This document shows positions 21,352 to 32,455 of a stretch of 64,000 bases of DNA, piece by piece. Position 1 is the stretch's first letter. The number at the start of each line of letters is the position of its first letter. The stretch is from positions 626,447,740 through 626,511,739 of the forward strand of contig NC_081415.1 in assembly GCF_030272615.1 (NCBI RefSeq), read 5' to 3'. The notes under the pieces were generated by a model that saw only the letters and a list, made by a program, of their open reading frames with translations, was not told the DNA's origin and searched no databases. The DNA is from Cryptomeria japonica. Its lineage: Eukaryota > Streptophyta > Pinopsida > Cupressales > Cupressaceae. The translations under genes were made by a program, and so were the position numbers.

Positions 21352-21852
21352 TTAACACCTTTCATTACTCAAGGACAAATTATGTTCTTCACACCTTTGG
21401 AGAACTTTCTTCAAATTTGACAATATTGCTTCTTCATAGGTATCTTCATATGTAGTGAAATCATCTATATATACCTCCATGCAGTCATGTGTGAAATCAG
21501 AGAAAATGCTGAGTATTGTTCTTTGAAATGTGGTGGGTGCATTACAAAGACCAAAAAGAAGCACATAATAAACATACATCCCCCATGGATGAGTGAATGT
21601 AGTTTTGTCTTGGTCTTCGGGAGCTATTTTTATCTGATTATAACCACTAAACCCATCCAAGAAGGAAAAATAGTGCTTACTAGCTAGTGAATCTAATACC
21701 TGATCGATGAATGGTAGAGGAAAGTGATATTTCCTTGTTGTTGAGTTGAGCTCTTTGTAATCCACATAGACCCTCCATTTGCCTCCTTTCTTAGGAACAA
21801 CTACTAATGGGAAAACCCATTGGCTATTGAAGATAGGATATATGAATCCCAC
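21352..21852 (-). pseudogene. Gy3 reverse transcriptase, 5' truncated
   Basis: About 165 residues: VVVPKKGGKWRVYVDYKELN, a DGFSGYNQI turn with the first catalytic Asp, FGLCNAPTTFQR, and EVYIDDF carrying the DD pair (Ile in place of the usual Met or Val). It then ends at LSLSNERC. The N-terminal part of the domain is cut at the junction with the LTR that starts at 21853. Confidence 0.85.
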
Positions 21853-22930
21853 TATAGACACCTAAATTTGTCCATACCCAACCACACTTGACCTTATCCC
21901 ATTCTAGCCAATTAAATAAAAATATTTATTACTTATTTAATTAATCCTTTGTATTAACCCACCACCATTAATTAAATAAATTTACATTAATTAAATTTAG
22001 CGTTCACCCTTAATTAAATAAATTTGTATTTATTTAATTAAGTTTATCCTTCACCCTTAATTAAATAAATTTATATTTATTTAATTAAGTTTAACCTTCA
22101 TCGTTAATTAAATAAATTTACATTTATTTAATTATGTCTAACCTTGTCCCACAAATCCTCTACTAAATCAATTATTTAATACCTACGTAATTAATTGATT
22201 TAAGCTAATTAACCCTCTTATCATTTTCCCTATTGTTAAATTCATCCACTCATTCTCTCTCCTCATGTCATACACTCTTAACTTGCCCACTTGTATCCTC
22301 ATTCAGCATTATCCAGCCTAATCACCCTCACTAATCATTTGCACATTCTTAATCTCCATGATTAGGGAGAGGCCAACCTCTTGCCATAAATGTCTCTCCC
22401 ATCTCACCTTCCAACCTTAAATGCCACCCACTTTTGTCTATCCAAGTAATTTTGATTTCCTTGAATCCCCCCATGCCCCCTCTTCCCAAGGAATTTTTAA
22501 TTCCTTTTATCATTTATTCTTCCAAGACTCCCTATTTCCAAGGAATTTTTAATTCCCTTTGTCCTTCCCAAGGAATTTTTAATTCCTTGTTCTTCTTCCT
22601 AATGTCCCTTGTCCCTCTTCCCCATGTCCTTGAGGAGTGTGGAGTTAAGGAATGCCTTTACGACTAAATATATTGGATCTCCCACTTGTCCTCTCCTCTC
22701 ACATTCAATCATGGCCCTTCATCATCTTTTGATCTCCACCGTCCATTTTAAATTTGAAAATCTATAAATTAAGGCCTCTTCTCTTATTTTAACCATCTCT
22801 TCATATGCTATTGTTATTGGTTCAGGGGCACTAAGCAACTTTTGTGGAGTTTGTTTCAAGGATGTTTGAATCCTATTTTTAGTTTTGTAATAAGGCCAAG
22901 AGGCCATTGAGTGTGTGCTCAAATGATTGT
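21853..22930 (+). repeat. Tat-like LTR, solo or truncated
   Basis: Starts TATAGACACCTAAATTTG, one base off the TGTAGACACC start of the other Gypsy LTRs here. Repeated AATTAAATAAATTTA words follow (21920-22130), then a TATA motif TCTATAAATT at 22761. Short GGAATTTTTAATTCC palindromes are shared with the Gy5 LTR. The right boundary is uncertain; no primer-binding site was recognised nearby. Confidence 0.5.
22434..22590. repeat. GGAATTTTTAATTCC palindromic motif cluster
   Basis: Three exact CCAAGGAATTTTTAATTCC copies (about 22490, 22540, 22570) and one diverged copy. Each contains a 6-bp inverted repeat around TTT. The Gy5 LTRs carry the same type of palindrome (about 32611-32626 and 47485-47500). 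Confidence 0.7.
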
Positions 22931-24435
22931 AAGGGCCCTAAGAGTCTTTGTTTGGCCAATGTTGGCATGTGAGCTCTTAAGGGTGCCAGGTAGAGCACTT
23001 AATAGGATAAGTTGTTTTAGGGTTAATGTAGGTTGGTTGATATTGTTTTGAGGTTGTTAAGGTCATATGAGTTACGTGAAAGTGACCAAGTTTGGGTTTG
23101 AGCAAATTTGCTCACCTATGCAACAAATTGCAAAAGTTGCAAAAATTACTCATAGCAACTTTGCAACATTTTCATACACCAATGGCTAGTTGGTTGGCAC
23201 ATTCAGTTGTGAGAATATGTAACTACTCTAAGGCCAGTATAAGGCTTGGAAAAACCAATGATAATTAGTTGTTGAAGATCTGAAGCAAATAAATAATTTT
23301 GGTTTCCCATTTAGTGTGTTCTTCCATGTTTTTGCTATTCTTTGCAAGGTTGTATGACCTGTATGGATTGACACGTCCAAGACAGGGACATGGATTGTTA
23401 GACTGGTGTCTTACCTTCATTTTTTTTTTGATTTGGAGTCTTGAAGTGTTGTAGTTTGTAAATAATCTTCATTTTGTTGCAGTCGGGTTCAAGAGCCCTA
23501 AAAACCAGGGTTTTGATAGCAAAGTTGGTCCAACCTAACGTTCCATGGTGGATATCCTCTCTAAAACCTTGTGGAATGTTAGGTTGTTATGTATACTATT
23601 TTTTCTTTTTTCTTTTTAGTTAGGGGAAGTCAAAACAAAGATTTGCCACCATACCCTAGGCTTGGCACGTTGAGTTGGCAAGCATTAGGAATCATGGATA
23701 ATAGGCCCTAATTGGGTGAATCCGGTGGAAGGAGGTGAAGTATGAATGGAATGGAATTTCATATGGAAGTTAAAACCTACAACCAACATTTTTTCAGAAA
23801 GGCAATCAGACCAGTGAAGGAGTTTTGACCAATCCCTACTTTTTAGGCCTAGGAAGGGGAAATGAGACCTAATTAACCGGTAAGGGTTAGATATGTTAAT
23901 GACAAAATCCACCTTTAGTTTTGAGATATTGTATGTAAATCCCAAAAGGGTGTTTGGAATGTAAAAGAGTTCATAGGGTTGTTAATTAAGTTTAGCAAAT
24001 AAATGCAACTTACCCCGCTAACAGGGCTACTAGAATTAGGTCTCTTATTAGGCTTAAAAGTGCAGTTTGTTTGTAAAAATTGGAACGAGTAACTGTCAAA
24101 GCTCTTGAAGAAGGAATAGGGTTGGGAATACTTCCAAAATCATCCATCCTTATGTGTATAGTGTGGGGAATGAAGATCCTATGTTAGAGGGGTTGAACTC
24201 TCCGGTTGAATCTGAAAGGGAGTGGGAAAACAAGGTCTCCCAAGCAAGAAAATGGAACTCACAAAACAAAAAGTGCTTATCCTAACCTAAGGACCTTAGG
24301 AAGGTCAAAGAGGGTAAGTCTTGCAGACCCTTGGAGGGTGTGAGGTGTAGAATAATTGTATGGTTCTTGTGTAGCTTGGAGGAGATACCTAGACAAGGTA
24401 GCACAAATAGGTGAGAGACAACTCACTCTACATCA
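22931..24435. other. Non-coding; probably LTR/leader sequence of Gy4
   Basis: No protein domains. It ends with ACATCA immediately before the Gy4 primer-binding site, so at least its right part should be the Gy4 5' LTR, whose start I could not fix. It contains an inverted repeat at 23531-23586. Confidence 0.45.
23531..23586. repeat. Imperfect hairpin, 15-bp arms
   Basis: Arms CAACCTAACGTTCCA and TGGAATGTTAGGTTG pair with one mismatch around a 26-base loop. A T-rich run follows. It is not tied to any recognised element end. Confidence 0.75.
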
Positions 24436-24438
24436 GAT

Positions 24439-24451
24439 TTGTATCAGAGCC
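24439..24451 (+). other. Gy4 primer-binding site
   Basis: TTGTATCAGAGCC, one base from the plant initiator-Met type TGGTATCAGAGC. It lies 60 bases before the gag ATG. Confidence 0.7.
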
Positions 24452-24509
24452 AATTGATTGAACAAAGTGGTGTATTATAGACCTAGAGGTAGAGTTAGAA
24501 GCCAACAAC

Positions 24510-25560
24510 ATGCCACCAAAGGCAATGAGCCAAGAGGCCATCAAGAATTTGGTCCAAGACATGCTTAGTGAAGCTCGGGAGAAAGAAACCAAGAAAGGCA
24601 AGGGAAAAGTTACTGAATGGGGTGATGAAATTGATGATGAAGATGCAGATGTGATAGGAGTCATAACATAAAAGAAGGAGCTGGAAAAAGATCAATAGAT
24701 CTTCTTAGATGCCCTCAAATCACTCAATAAAGATAACATAGAAGGTTTACCTATCTACAATGGAAGCCTAAATGGAGAAGATTTATTGGATTAGATAGAA
24801 GCCTTGAACAAACATTTTGAATACAAGGAAGTTGCAGAAGAAAAGAGGGTCAATTTGGCCAAGTCAAGATTGAAAGTATCAACCTTAGTGTGGTGGAACA
24901 TGATGCAAGAAGAAAGAGAACAATCTGGGAGGAAGAAGATCATCTCTTGGGAGAGAATGAAGATTAGGATTAAAACTTAATTCCTACCTATAGATTATGA
25001 GGTGCAGATGCACAAGATGTTGTAGAATTTGAAACAAAGAGAAATGGATGTGAGTACCTATACAGAGGAGTTCAACAAACTTACCCTAAGAGCTAGGAAG
25101 CAAGAGGAAGAAGTGGATAAGGTTGCAAGGTTATTAAATGGCCTTAGACAAAACATTCAAGATAAGATCAGCATGATAGCACCTGATATAGTCCATAAAT
25201 GATTTCAGTTAGCCTTGAGAGGAGAAGATAATATCAAAAGGAAAGGTGAACATAATCAAAGGGGCAGAGGTGGTAGAGGTTATAGAGGAAGAGGCACCTT
25301 TGGAAGGAGCTATAACCTCAACAAGAATGAAGAAGGAAATCAATCAGAGAACGATGGTGATAATCCCAACAAAGGAGGACAGTTTAGAGGCAACTCTAGA
25401 GGGAGAAATAGCTATAGAGTTAGATTTGGCAATCTGGGAAGAGGAACCACAGTCTTCATTGGAAAATGCTACCATTGTCATCAAGTGGGGCATACCATGA
25501 GCCGGTGTCTTGAAAAGATTTCAAACTCTCACATGGGAGACAAGAGAACTCAGTTGGTGC
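24510..25560 (+). pseudogene. Gy4 gag
   Basis: Starts MPPKAMSQEAIKNLVQDML at 24510. A capsid-like middle reads LPIYNGSLNGEDLLD and VSTYTEEFNKLTLRARK. An Arg/Gly-rich stretch (25260-25430) leads into a CCHC knuckle CYHCHQVGHTMSRC at about 25467. Several in-frame stops occur between 24669 and 25203. The product would be the particle coat protein. Confidence 0.8.
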
Positions 25561-26090
25561 AAGAGGCAGATTGTCAAAGTGTTACGTCACCAATCATCAA
25601 GGTAGGACCAGTCTTAGATGGAGAGAACCTAATGTTAAGGAGGACCTTGTTGGAAGTACCACAGTCCAAAGAACCTACACAAAGGAAGACACTTTTCAAA
25701 ACCACTTGCAAATCTCATGGTAAGATTTGTAAAGTTATAGTGGATTTAGGGTTTACTAATAACATTGTAGCAGTTGAGATGGTAGACAAACTAAAATTGA
25801 AAAGGTTGCCACATACCACCCCCTATAAGGTATTTTTGTTGAGTAAGGGTCAACATGTGCTTGTAGATGAGCAAAATTGCATATATTTTGAAATAGGAGA
25901 TTACAAGGATAGAGTGCTATGTGACACATTGCCCATGAATACATGCCACTTGCTGTTGGGATGCCCTTGGAAGTATGATGTCAAAGCCATACATTATGGG
26001 GAGAATAATTCCTATGTTATCACCAAGGAGGGTAGAAAATTTCAAATGGATCCCTTGATTGATCAGGGTGAAGAAAGATATGTTAGATAA
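25561..26090 (+). pseudogene. Gy4 protease
   Basis: Contiguous with gag. The active-site region reads VIVDLGFTNN, with Leu where Ser or Thr is normal, and a strand near the C-terminus reads CHLLLGCPWKYD. The frame ends at 26090. The substitution next to the catalytic Asp and the stop suggest inactivity. Confidence 0.75.
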
Positions 26091-26285
26091 AGTGCTATGT
26101 TGCTTAGTGGGAAAGAGTTTTTGAAATTATTGAAGCATGAAGGGAATTAAGGATGTGCACTCATAGTGAAGCCCAAAGAAGAGACAAAGACTGAAACCAA
26201 ACTGGTGATACCTTAAGAGGTGCAGACCTTGCTAGACTAGTACAAAGACATAGTTGTCAATGAGATACTAGATGCCTTACCCCCT

Positions 26286-26957
26286 ATGAGAGATGTTAAC
26301 CTTCAGATAGACCTCATACTTGGTTCAACTTTGCCAAACAAAGTTGCTTACAAAATGACACCTACTCAAAATGAGGAAATAGCAAGGCAAGTGCAGGAAT
26401 TGCTAGATAAGGGGTTGATAAAGAAGAGTTTAAGTCCATGTGTAGTGCCTACTATTTTGGCACCTAAGAAAGATGGCAAGTGGAGGATGTGCATTGATTC
26501 AAGGGCCATAAATAAAATCATAATTAGATACTGGTTTCCAATGCCAAGGATTGAGGATCTAATGGAATACCTAGGTGGAGCTTACTACTTTTCTTAGGTA
26601 GATTTGAAATCAGGTTATCATCAAATTAGGATCAGACCTAGTGATTAATGGAAGATAACCTTTAAAACAAATGAGGGGCTATATGAATGGTTGGTGATGC
26701 CCTTTGGGCTCACAAATGCACCTAGCACCTTCATGAGACTCATGAATGAGGTTCTTGAAGAGTTTATTGGTAAGTTTATCATTGTTTATATTGATGACAT
26801 TCTAATTTTTAGCAGGTCAAACGAGGAGCATATCAAACATCTGAATCAAGTTTTGATGAAGCTAAATCAAGAAAAGTTGATGATCAACTTGGATAAATGT
26901 GATTTTTTCAAAAATGAATTGGTATATCTTGGTTTTGTAGTTTCTCAAGGTTGTTAA
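26286..26957 (+). pseudogene. Gy4 reverse transcriptase
   Basis: Runs MTPTQNEEIARQVQELLDKG, APKKDGKWRMCIDSRAINK, a stop in place of a residue at YYFS*VDLKSGYHQI (26597), a second stop at 26646, then [16 protein letters not shown] and [11 protein letters not shown] with the catalytic DD pair. The last intact segment ends [19 protein letters not shown]. Apart from the stops the domain is complete. Confidence 0.85.
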
Positions 26958-26960
26958 AAA

Positions 26961-27618
26961 ATGGATCCATCAAAAGTGGAAGCAATAGTAAATTGGCCTA
27001 CTCCTAAGTCAATAGGAGATGTAAGAAGTTTCCATGGTTTGGCTTCTTTTAATAGGAAATTCATTAGATGTTTTAGCCATGTGTATGCACCTATCTTGAA
27101 CACCATCAAAGGTGGAATAAAATGTCAGTTTAAGTGGACTAGTGCAACAGACAAGGGGTTTGAGTTGTTAAAACAAAAGGTACCAGAACTCCCTTACCTT
27201 AGGATTTATGATTCCAATCATCTCTTCACTGTGGAGTGTGATGCTAGCAAGTTGGCTATAGCGGTCATTTTGAGCCAAGAAGGTCACCCAGTTGCATTCT
27301 TCTATGAGAAACTCAATGAAGCAAAACAAAAGTATTATACCTATGATCTAGAGTTATATGCCATGGTGGAAGCACTCAAGAAGTGGCAGCATTATTTATT
27401 ACCTAAAGAGTGCATAGTCTACACTAATAATCATGCACTTAGTTTTTTGAATGGGTAGGAGAAATTGAAACAAAGACACCTCAAGTGGGTTGAGTATTTG
27501 AAGGTCTACACCTTTTCCATCAAGCACAAGACATGACTCACCAATAAGGTAGCAGATGCCTTAAGTAGAAGGGTTATAACCATTCAAGAGATGCAACTAC
27601 AAAGTGTGGGGTTAAATG
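26961..27618 (+). pseudogene. Gy4 RT thumb and RNase H, truncated
   Basis: Same frame as the RT after a stop at 26956. It contains VEAIVNWPTPKSIGDVRSF, FTVECDASKLAIAVILSQEG with the first catalytic Asp, YDLELYAMVEALKKW with Glu, YTNNHALSF where Asp is replaced by Asn, and KVADALSRR with the final Asp. Coding is cut at 27618 by the Co1 LTR. The linker to integrase begins but integrase is absent. Confidence 0.8.
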
Positions 27619-29036
27619 TGTTGGCATTGCATGAAGATTGCATTAATGAAGTATAATATTGTCATTAATGTCAATAATAACTGGTAATGGAGTTGTATTG
27701 CAACCGGTAGTGATGCAGTAATGCAACCGGTAGTAGAGCTGCGGAGGAAACCAGTATTGGTATTTGAAGCAGAGTGATCAACTGGTAATCCTAACCTGTT
27801 GATATGCCAAACCCTAACCAATGGAGCTTGGTGAATCGATTATGTTGATCTATGATAGAATGGTGATCATAGATGGAGATGCAACATATGCATGATGCAC
27901 GTGATGAGTTTCAAAGTGGTTTTGGTGCATAGAGATAACTATTTTATCTTGGGAATAAGAAAATGCGTAGCATGAAGTGAATAACATGTGATGAGTTATA
28001 AGATCCAATGTGCAGTGATCCAGGAGCAGTCGAAGTTGTCTTGAACAATGTGCAACTGATTGCTATGTAATCCAACGGTCAAGTTTGAACCGATATGTTT
28101 GTAATCTCTATGAGATCTTAGGTTTTGTGCTGTGTTACCGACCTATTGTATTTCTTTTTAAGGTTGATGAGTTGTTTGTAATTGTGTTGGAAATTTTGGT
28201 AAGTGTGGTAGTGAGACTGTTGTTGAACACGAAGGAGTATCTACATAATGTTTTGAAGGCAGATAGGAGCATAAAAGGTCTAACTAAGCAAGATAGTGCT
28301 ATTACTAGATTAGCAAAAACCCCATTGTTCTCTAACAATTACAATAGTTAAATCCCCTAACCGGGTAAGCTTTAACAGGCTTGGTGCTATCTAAATCCTC
28401 TAACCAGGTGATCCATTAGCTTGGATTTGAAATCCTCTATCGAGGTTACTCCTCACAGGGTATTGCCTTTAATTGGGTAATGTAGTCAATCCCTTAACCG
28501 GGTGGTCCTTAACTAGATCTGTTCCTAACAAGACATTTTTGTAAAGCTTCTAACAAGGCTTGGCTCCTAATAGGGTGAACTTTAGAAGAGCTCAAACTAC
28601 TTGTGGGTATTCATCCCCACCGTGGTTTTTCCCATTTGGGTTTCCACATCAAAAATCATTGTGTCAAGTGGTGAATGGTTTTGTGGTTATGTGTTTTGAT
28701 ATGATTGATATGATTAACCGGTAAAGGCACTTAGATATGATTAGATGACCAGAAGTGATCTAAAATGAGTTATTACTGATGTTAGTAAATTGGTTTAATG
28801 TTTTGGTTAAATGGTATGTGATTTTCAGATCTGTTACATTGTATCATTGATGTTTTAGTCAACCGGTATGCTTGACAGTGCAGTATCAGTTTTTGTTACA
28901 GTGTCTAAACCAGTTAGTTCAGTGAATGGTTTATGAGTTGGGATTAAGTTTGGTGAAAGTTTAGTTTGTTTTCTATCTATTGATTCACCCCCCTCTCAGT
29001 AGTTGACCAGATACTTATTGTTTCATCATATTATCA
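27619..29036 (+). repeat. Co1 5' LTR
   Basis: Starts TGTTGGCATTGCATGAAG and ends ATTATCA. It matches the reverse complement of the Co3 LTRs along its length. It contains the CCTAACNGG motif series (28340-28580), the conserved GTGG-TTTTTCCC segment (about 28610-28660) and the end-proximal hairpin. Confidence 0.85.
28977..29002 (+). other. Co1 LTR end-proximal hairpin
   Basis: Arms CTATTGA and TCAGTAG pair over seven positions with one G-U pair, enclosing a loop with a C-run. It lies 34 bases before the LTR end. It is one member of the series listed for all Copia LTRs in this window. Confidence 0.65.
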
Positions 29037-29038
29037 AT

Positions 29039-29050
29039 TGGTATCAGGGC
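29039..29050 (+). other. Co1 primer-binding site
   Basis: TGGTATCAGGGC, initiator-Met-tRNA type, two bases after the LTR end. Confidence 0.85.
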
Positions 29051-29106
29051 TATTCGGGTCCTCTTGTGTTTAAGCCTAATAGCTTGAGGAAAAGATCTAG
29101 GAGAAC

Positions 29107-30053
29107 ATGATGAAGAAACAAGGTCTGAAGTTGAATAGGGAAAACTACAAAATCTGGAGTGATAGGATGAAGATCTATATCAAAAGCTTAGGAAGTCAAT
29201 ACTGGGAACATGTTATTACTAAATATAATTTGCCTAGTGGGATTTTGTTAGATGATCAAAAGAAGGAGCAACGAGAGAACAATTAAGCATTAGAGGCCAT
29301 TATTGGTTCCTTGTTTGATTCAGAGTATGTTGATGTCCATGGATTGGAGACTACATTTGAAGTATGGAAGAAACTAGAGGATATCTATAGCGGTGATGAG
29401 CATGTTAATATTGCCAAAGAAGAGAGTTTGATAGGTAAATTTGATGATATGAGGATGGCTGAAGGAGAGAAAATTCAACAGTATGGTTAGAGGATCAAGG
29501 AGATAGTTAGTGAGATCAAAAGTACTAGTGGTACAATGGAGGATACCACAATGGAGGATACCACAGTGGTTAGAAAGGTGTTGAGAACCCTTCTACCGGT
29601 CTACGCTATCCAAGTTGCAGCCATTCGGGATCTCAAGTCTATTGATAAATCAAAGGTAACTCTTGACTCCATCATTGGTAAATTAACTGCATTTGAATTA
29701 AATGGTTTTGGTGGAAGTGTTCAGAGATCAGAGTCTATATTTAGAGCTTCAGTTTCAAATCCACCGGTAAGGAAAAGTAGACAAGCTAGTTACAGTCACG
29801 AGTCTAGATCTAATAGAGAGGTTGATGATGAAGACAGTCTGATTGAGCTTGAAGCATTGTTGGCCAAGCGATTACCTAGAGGTACCGGTAAGTACATAGG
29901 TAAATTAGCTTTGAAGTGTTTTGCATGTAACTGGATTGGACATATTGCTACTAGCGGTCCAAATGGAGATAATGAGCAAAAACATGAGAAGTATAAGAAT
30001 TACAAAGGCAAAGGTAAAAGAGATTGTCTCATTGCAGTAGATGGAGGAATTAC
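29107..30053 (+). pseudogene. Co1 gag
   Basis: Starts MMKKQGLKLNRENYKIWSD, a standard Copia gag opening. Stops replace Gln codons at 29284 (TAA) and 29488 (TAG); Co3 has Gln at both places. A 15-bp in-frame duplication (ATGGAGGATACCACA) lies at 29536-29565. The zinc knuckle reads CFACNWIGHIATSG, with the last Cys lost. The frame runs into foreign sequence after about 30053. Confidence 0.85.
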
Positions 30054-31330
30054 ATATGAGAAAATATTTCATCTATTTTAATTGATCATTTCAATTAATT
30101 GATTAATTAAATCATTCTTTAATTCTCCTCCAACCATTCTTTTCCATCTTTCAATCAGTTTTTTTATCAATCGGTTAACTCAATTTACTATTCAATCTAT
30201 AATGTTCAACCTTCAAATTAGTAGTTCAACTATAAATCAACATGTGAGCTCACCTGAGTTCCACCTCTTAATTAGTCTATTCCACCTTTCAATCAATCTT
30301 CTCCAATAATCTATAAATTGAGCATTCAATCTCAATTTTCAACAATCACGAGAATCACGAACTTTGAATCTTTGTGTCACTTGCAGGTTGTCAGTGCAAT
30401 ATCTTTGAGCCACCATACCACAAAGAAGAGAAGAACAATGGAAGCCTTATGCAATCATGGAATAGGGAGTCTTAATTGAATATTGTAAATTCTTATTACT
30501 TTTCTTTGCATTATTTCATTGGTTTATTTAGGATTCTTTGATTAGTTAGGGATTTGTGATTTCCCTTTGATTCTAATTGAATAATGATGAATTTTACATA
30601 TACATTTTGGTGAACTTGACGTGAATTCAACAACACTCTGATCTATAATTTTGTGTATGCCTGTAGGTACAGGTATTGGATCTTGCAACTACGTCTCTCT
30701 TTTAAATTCATATTCTAAGAGGTTTTGTGATCTTAATTGGTGTTTTATTCAAAAATCTTAAGACTAACATTGTGCAAATCAGGTTCCACGCAAGATTGCA
30801 GAATATTCAAAGATTTTATCATATCTTCTAAACAATTGAGAATTTCTTTATGATTTTTTTTATTGTAAATTAATGACCATCTCATGTCTTTACAGTAAAA
30901 AAATCAGCCTTAGATCATCATTTTTGAGTGAGATATGGTAGTTTTAATATTTTTCATACATCTTTGATTTTTGGAGAAAATAAATGAATTTTTGTGAGAT
31001 TTTTTTAAAGTGGGTTAAGGATCTTGATACACACCTACAGTAAAAAAATAGGATCATTACCATATGTTTTGACCGAGATATGATCATTTTATTTTTTTTA
31101 ATAAATTTTTAATTTTGGGCACAAATCAAAGAATTTTTCTTAAATTCTTACATTTCTAGAAATCTCTTGGAATTTCACAGGGGGGTATCTTCTTTACACT
31201 TTTGATTTTGATGTCAAATAATTAAGGTAAAGCTAGATTTTTAAAAATTCACGTTTTTCCATAAAACTGCTCTCCAGAGTGCAAATTAATGTCTTTTTCT
31301 TAAATTCTTACATTTTTGGATTTTGGGTTT
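30054..31330. other. Unassigned AT-rich segment, possible LTR
   Basis: No domains. ATTAATTGATTAATTAAATC-type U3-like sequence at the left and a CTATAAATTGAGC TATA motif at about 30311 suggest an LTR. Two related phrases containing CAGTAAAAAAAT and GAGATATG occur at about 30890 and 31040. Ends and internal region were not recognised. Confidence 0.4.
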
Positions 31331-31720
31331 AAAATTGACATGCATGATCTCACAGTTCAGCTTGGTGAGTAAAATTGATTTTGGGATTAAAATTGACATG
31401 CATGATCTCACACTTCAGCTTGGTGCTTAAAATTGATTTTGGGATTAAAATTGACATGCATGAGCTCACACTTCAACTTGGTGCTTAATATTGATTTTTG
31501 GCTTAAAATTGACATGCATGATCTCACACTTCAGCTTGGTTCTTAGAATTGGTTTTGGAATTAAAATTGACATGCATGATCTCACACTTGAGCTTGGTGC
31601 TTAAAATTGACTTTGGGTTTAAAATTGACATGCATGATCTCACACTTCACTTTGGTGTTTTAAAATAGACATGCACATGCGTATCTCACACCTCAGTTTG
31701 GGATTTAAAATTGACGTGAA
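31331..31720. repeat. 58-bp tandem array
   Basis: AAAATTGACATGCATGATCT recurs at 31331, 31389, 31447, 31505, 31563 and 31621, exactly 58 bases apart. One or two broken units run to about 31720. The core contains the palindrome TGCATG. Units differ by a few substitutions and no length changes until the last. Confidence 0.95.
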
Positions 31721-32455
31721 TCTGGCTTATGAATAGAATAAATCACACATTGCGATATTTAAGGGAAAAATAACTTTTTTTATGTCTTGGGTGGACCTAT
31801 TGTTGCATTAAGTACCTTTCCACCCGCCTTTGGGGTCTTGGGAGAGAGGGAAAGGTGATAATGACACCCGCGTTTTCTTTTTAGTAGTGAGGGGTATCTT
31901 TGACTGGGGATTTCATCACCCCACAGAGGTACTTCAAATTGGATGCATTGGGGATATCATCTCTCCCAACGTACTCTCGAGCGGGTTTTTCAAGCCACTA
32001 TATAAATATATTGGTCAGGCGGCTAGAGTAATGAGTGAATTCGACGTATGTGGGGGCCTTCCTTGCACTAATAAGGTTAACTAAATCCTTAAGTGGCTTG
32101 CTCTGAGAATCCGACATTGGGTCGAGACCCCTTGAAACTTACAATAAGAACCAACTTAGGAGCCCAAAACCCACGTTTATTAGTTTTGGGTGTGCGGATC
32201 GTACCCCATAGATACCCTCCATGTACCTTGCATGATCAGATAGAAAATCCTCGGTGATAAAATCTTCGGATCTTCAGGGTAAGAGAGTCTGGCATGCCAG
32301 AGAAGTATGTGTAATGGAGTGGAGCCAGTGCTACCAGACTCTCTATCTGTTCATCTTGTTTCAGTATTTTATTGCGGGGTCCCCATTAAGCAGTTTCCAC
32401 TTTCCAACTTAAGATTGTTTTATGTGTTTTATGTGTATCATTGTGCTAAACCAGT
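31721..32455. other. Unassigned segment left of Gy5
   Basis: Mixed composition, higher GC than its surroundings (31800-32350). One 84-residue frame at 31830 has no recognisable domain. It may be a fragment of a retroelement LTR or interior. The last five bases (CCAGT) form the Gy5 target duplication. Confidence 0.4.

Larger units (their letters stand above)
19294..21852 (-). mobile_element. Gy3: pol fragment of an Athila/Tat-type Gypsy element
   Basis: In minus orientation reverse transcriptase, RNase H and integrase follow in Gypsy order. Both ends are cut: the RT start by the LTR-like sequence beginning at 21853, the integrase end by the microsatellite. No LTR of its own is visible. The RT style (DGFSGYNQI, EVYIDDF) is that of the Athila/Tat side of Gypsy rather than of Gy4. 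Confidence 0.85.
24439..27618 (+). mobile_element. Gy4: Ty3/Gypsy gag-pol, 3' end removed by Co1
   Basis: A primer-binding site, gag with zinc knuckle, protease, reverse transcriptase and RNase H follow in Gypsy order on the plus strand. RNase H stops exactly where the Co1 LTR starts, and no integrase is found. The RT type ([24 protein letters not shown]) and an initiator-Met-type primer site suggest the chromovirus side of Gypsy; this is an inference. Many stops make it inactive. Confidence 0.85.
27619..30053 (+). mobile_element. Co1: 5' part of a Ty1/Copia element
   Basis: A 1.4 kb LTR, primer-binding site and gag of the same family as Co3, in plus orientation, inserted in Gy4. Similarity to Co3 stops in the gag-protease linker near 30053 and unrelated AT-rich DNA follows, so protease, integrase, RT and the 3' LTR are missing. 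Confidence 0.85.

Noticed and set aside
31331-31720. 58-bp array considered as a CRISPR-like array
   Set aside because: There are no distinct spacers between conserved repeats: the whole unit repeats. The setting is a plant transposon landscape.
31830-32084. 84-residue ORF in a GC-richer segment, possible host exon
   Set aside because: No domain, no splice context and no partner exons; the segment is bordered by repeats.
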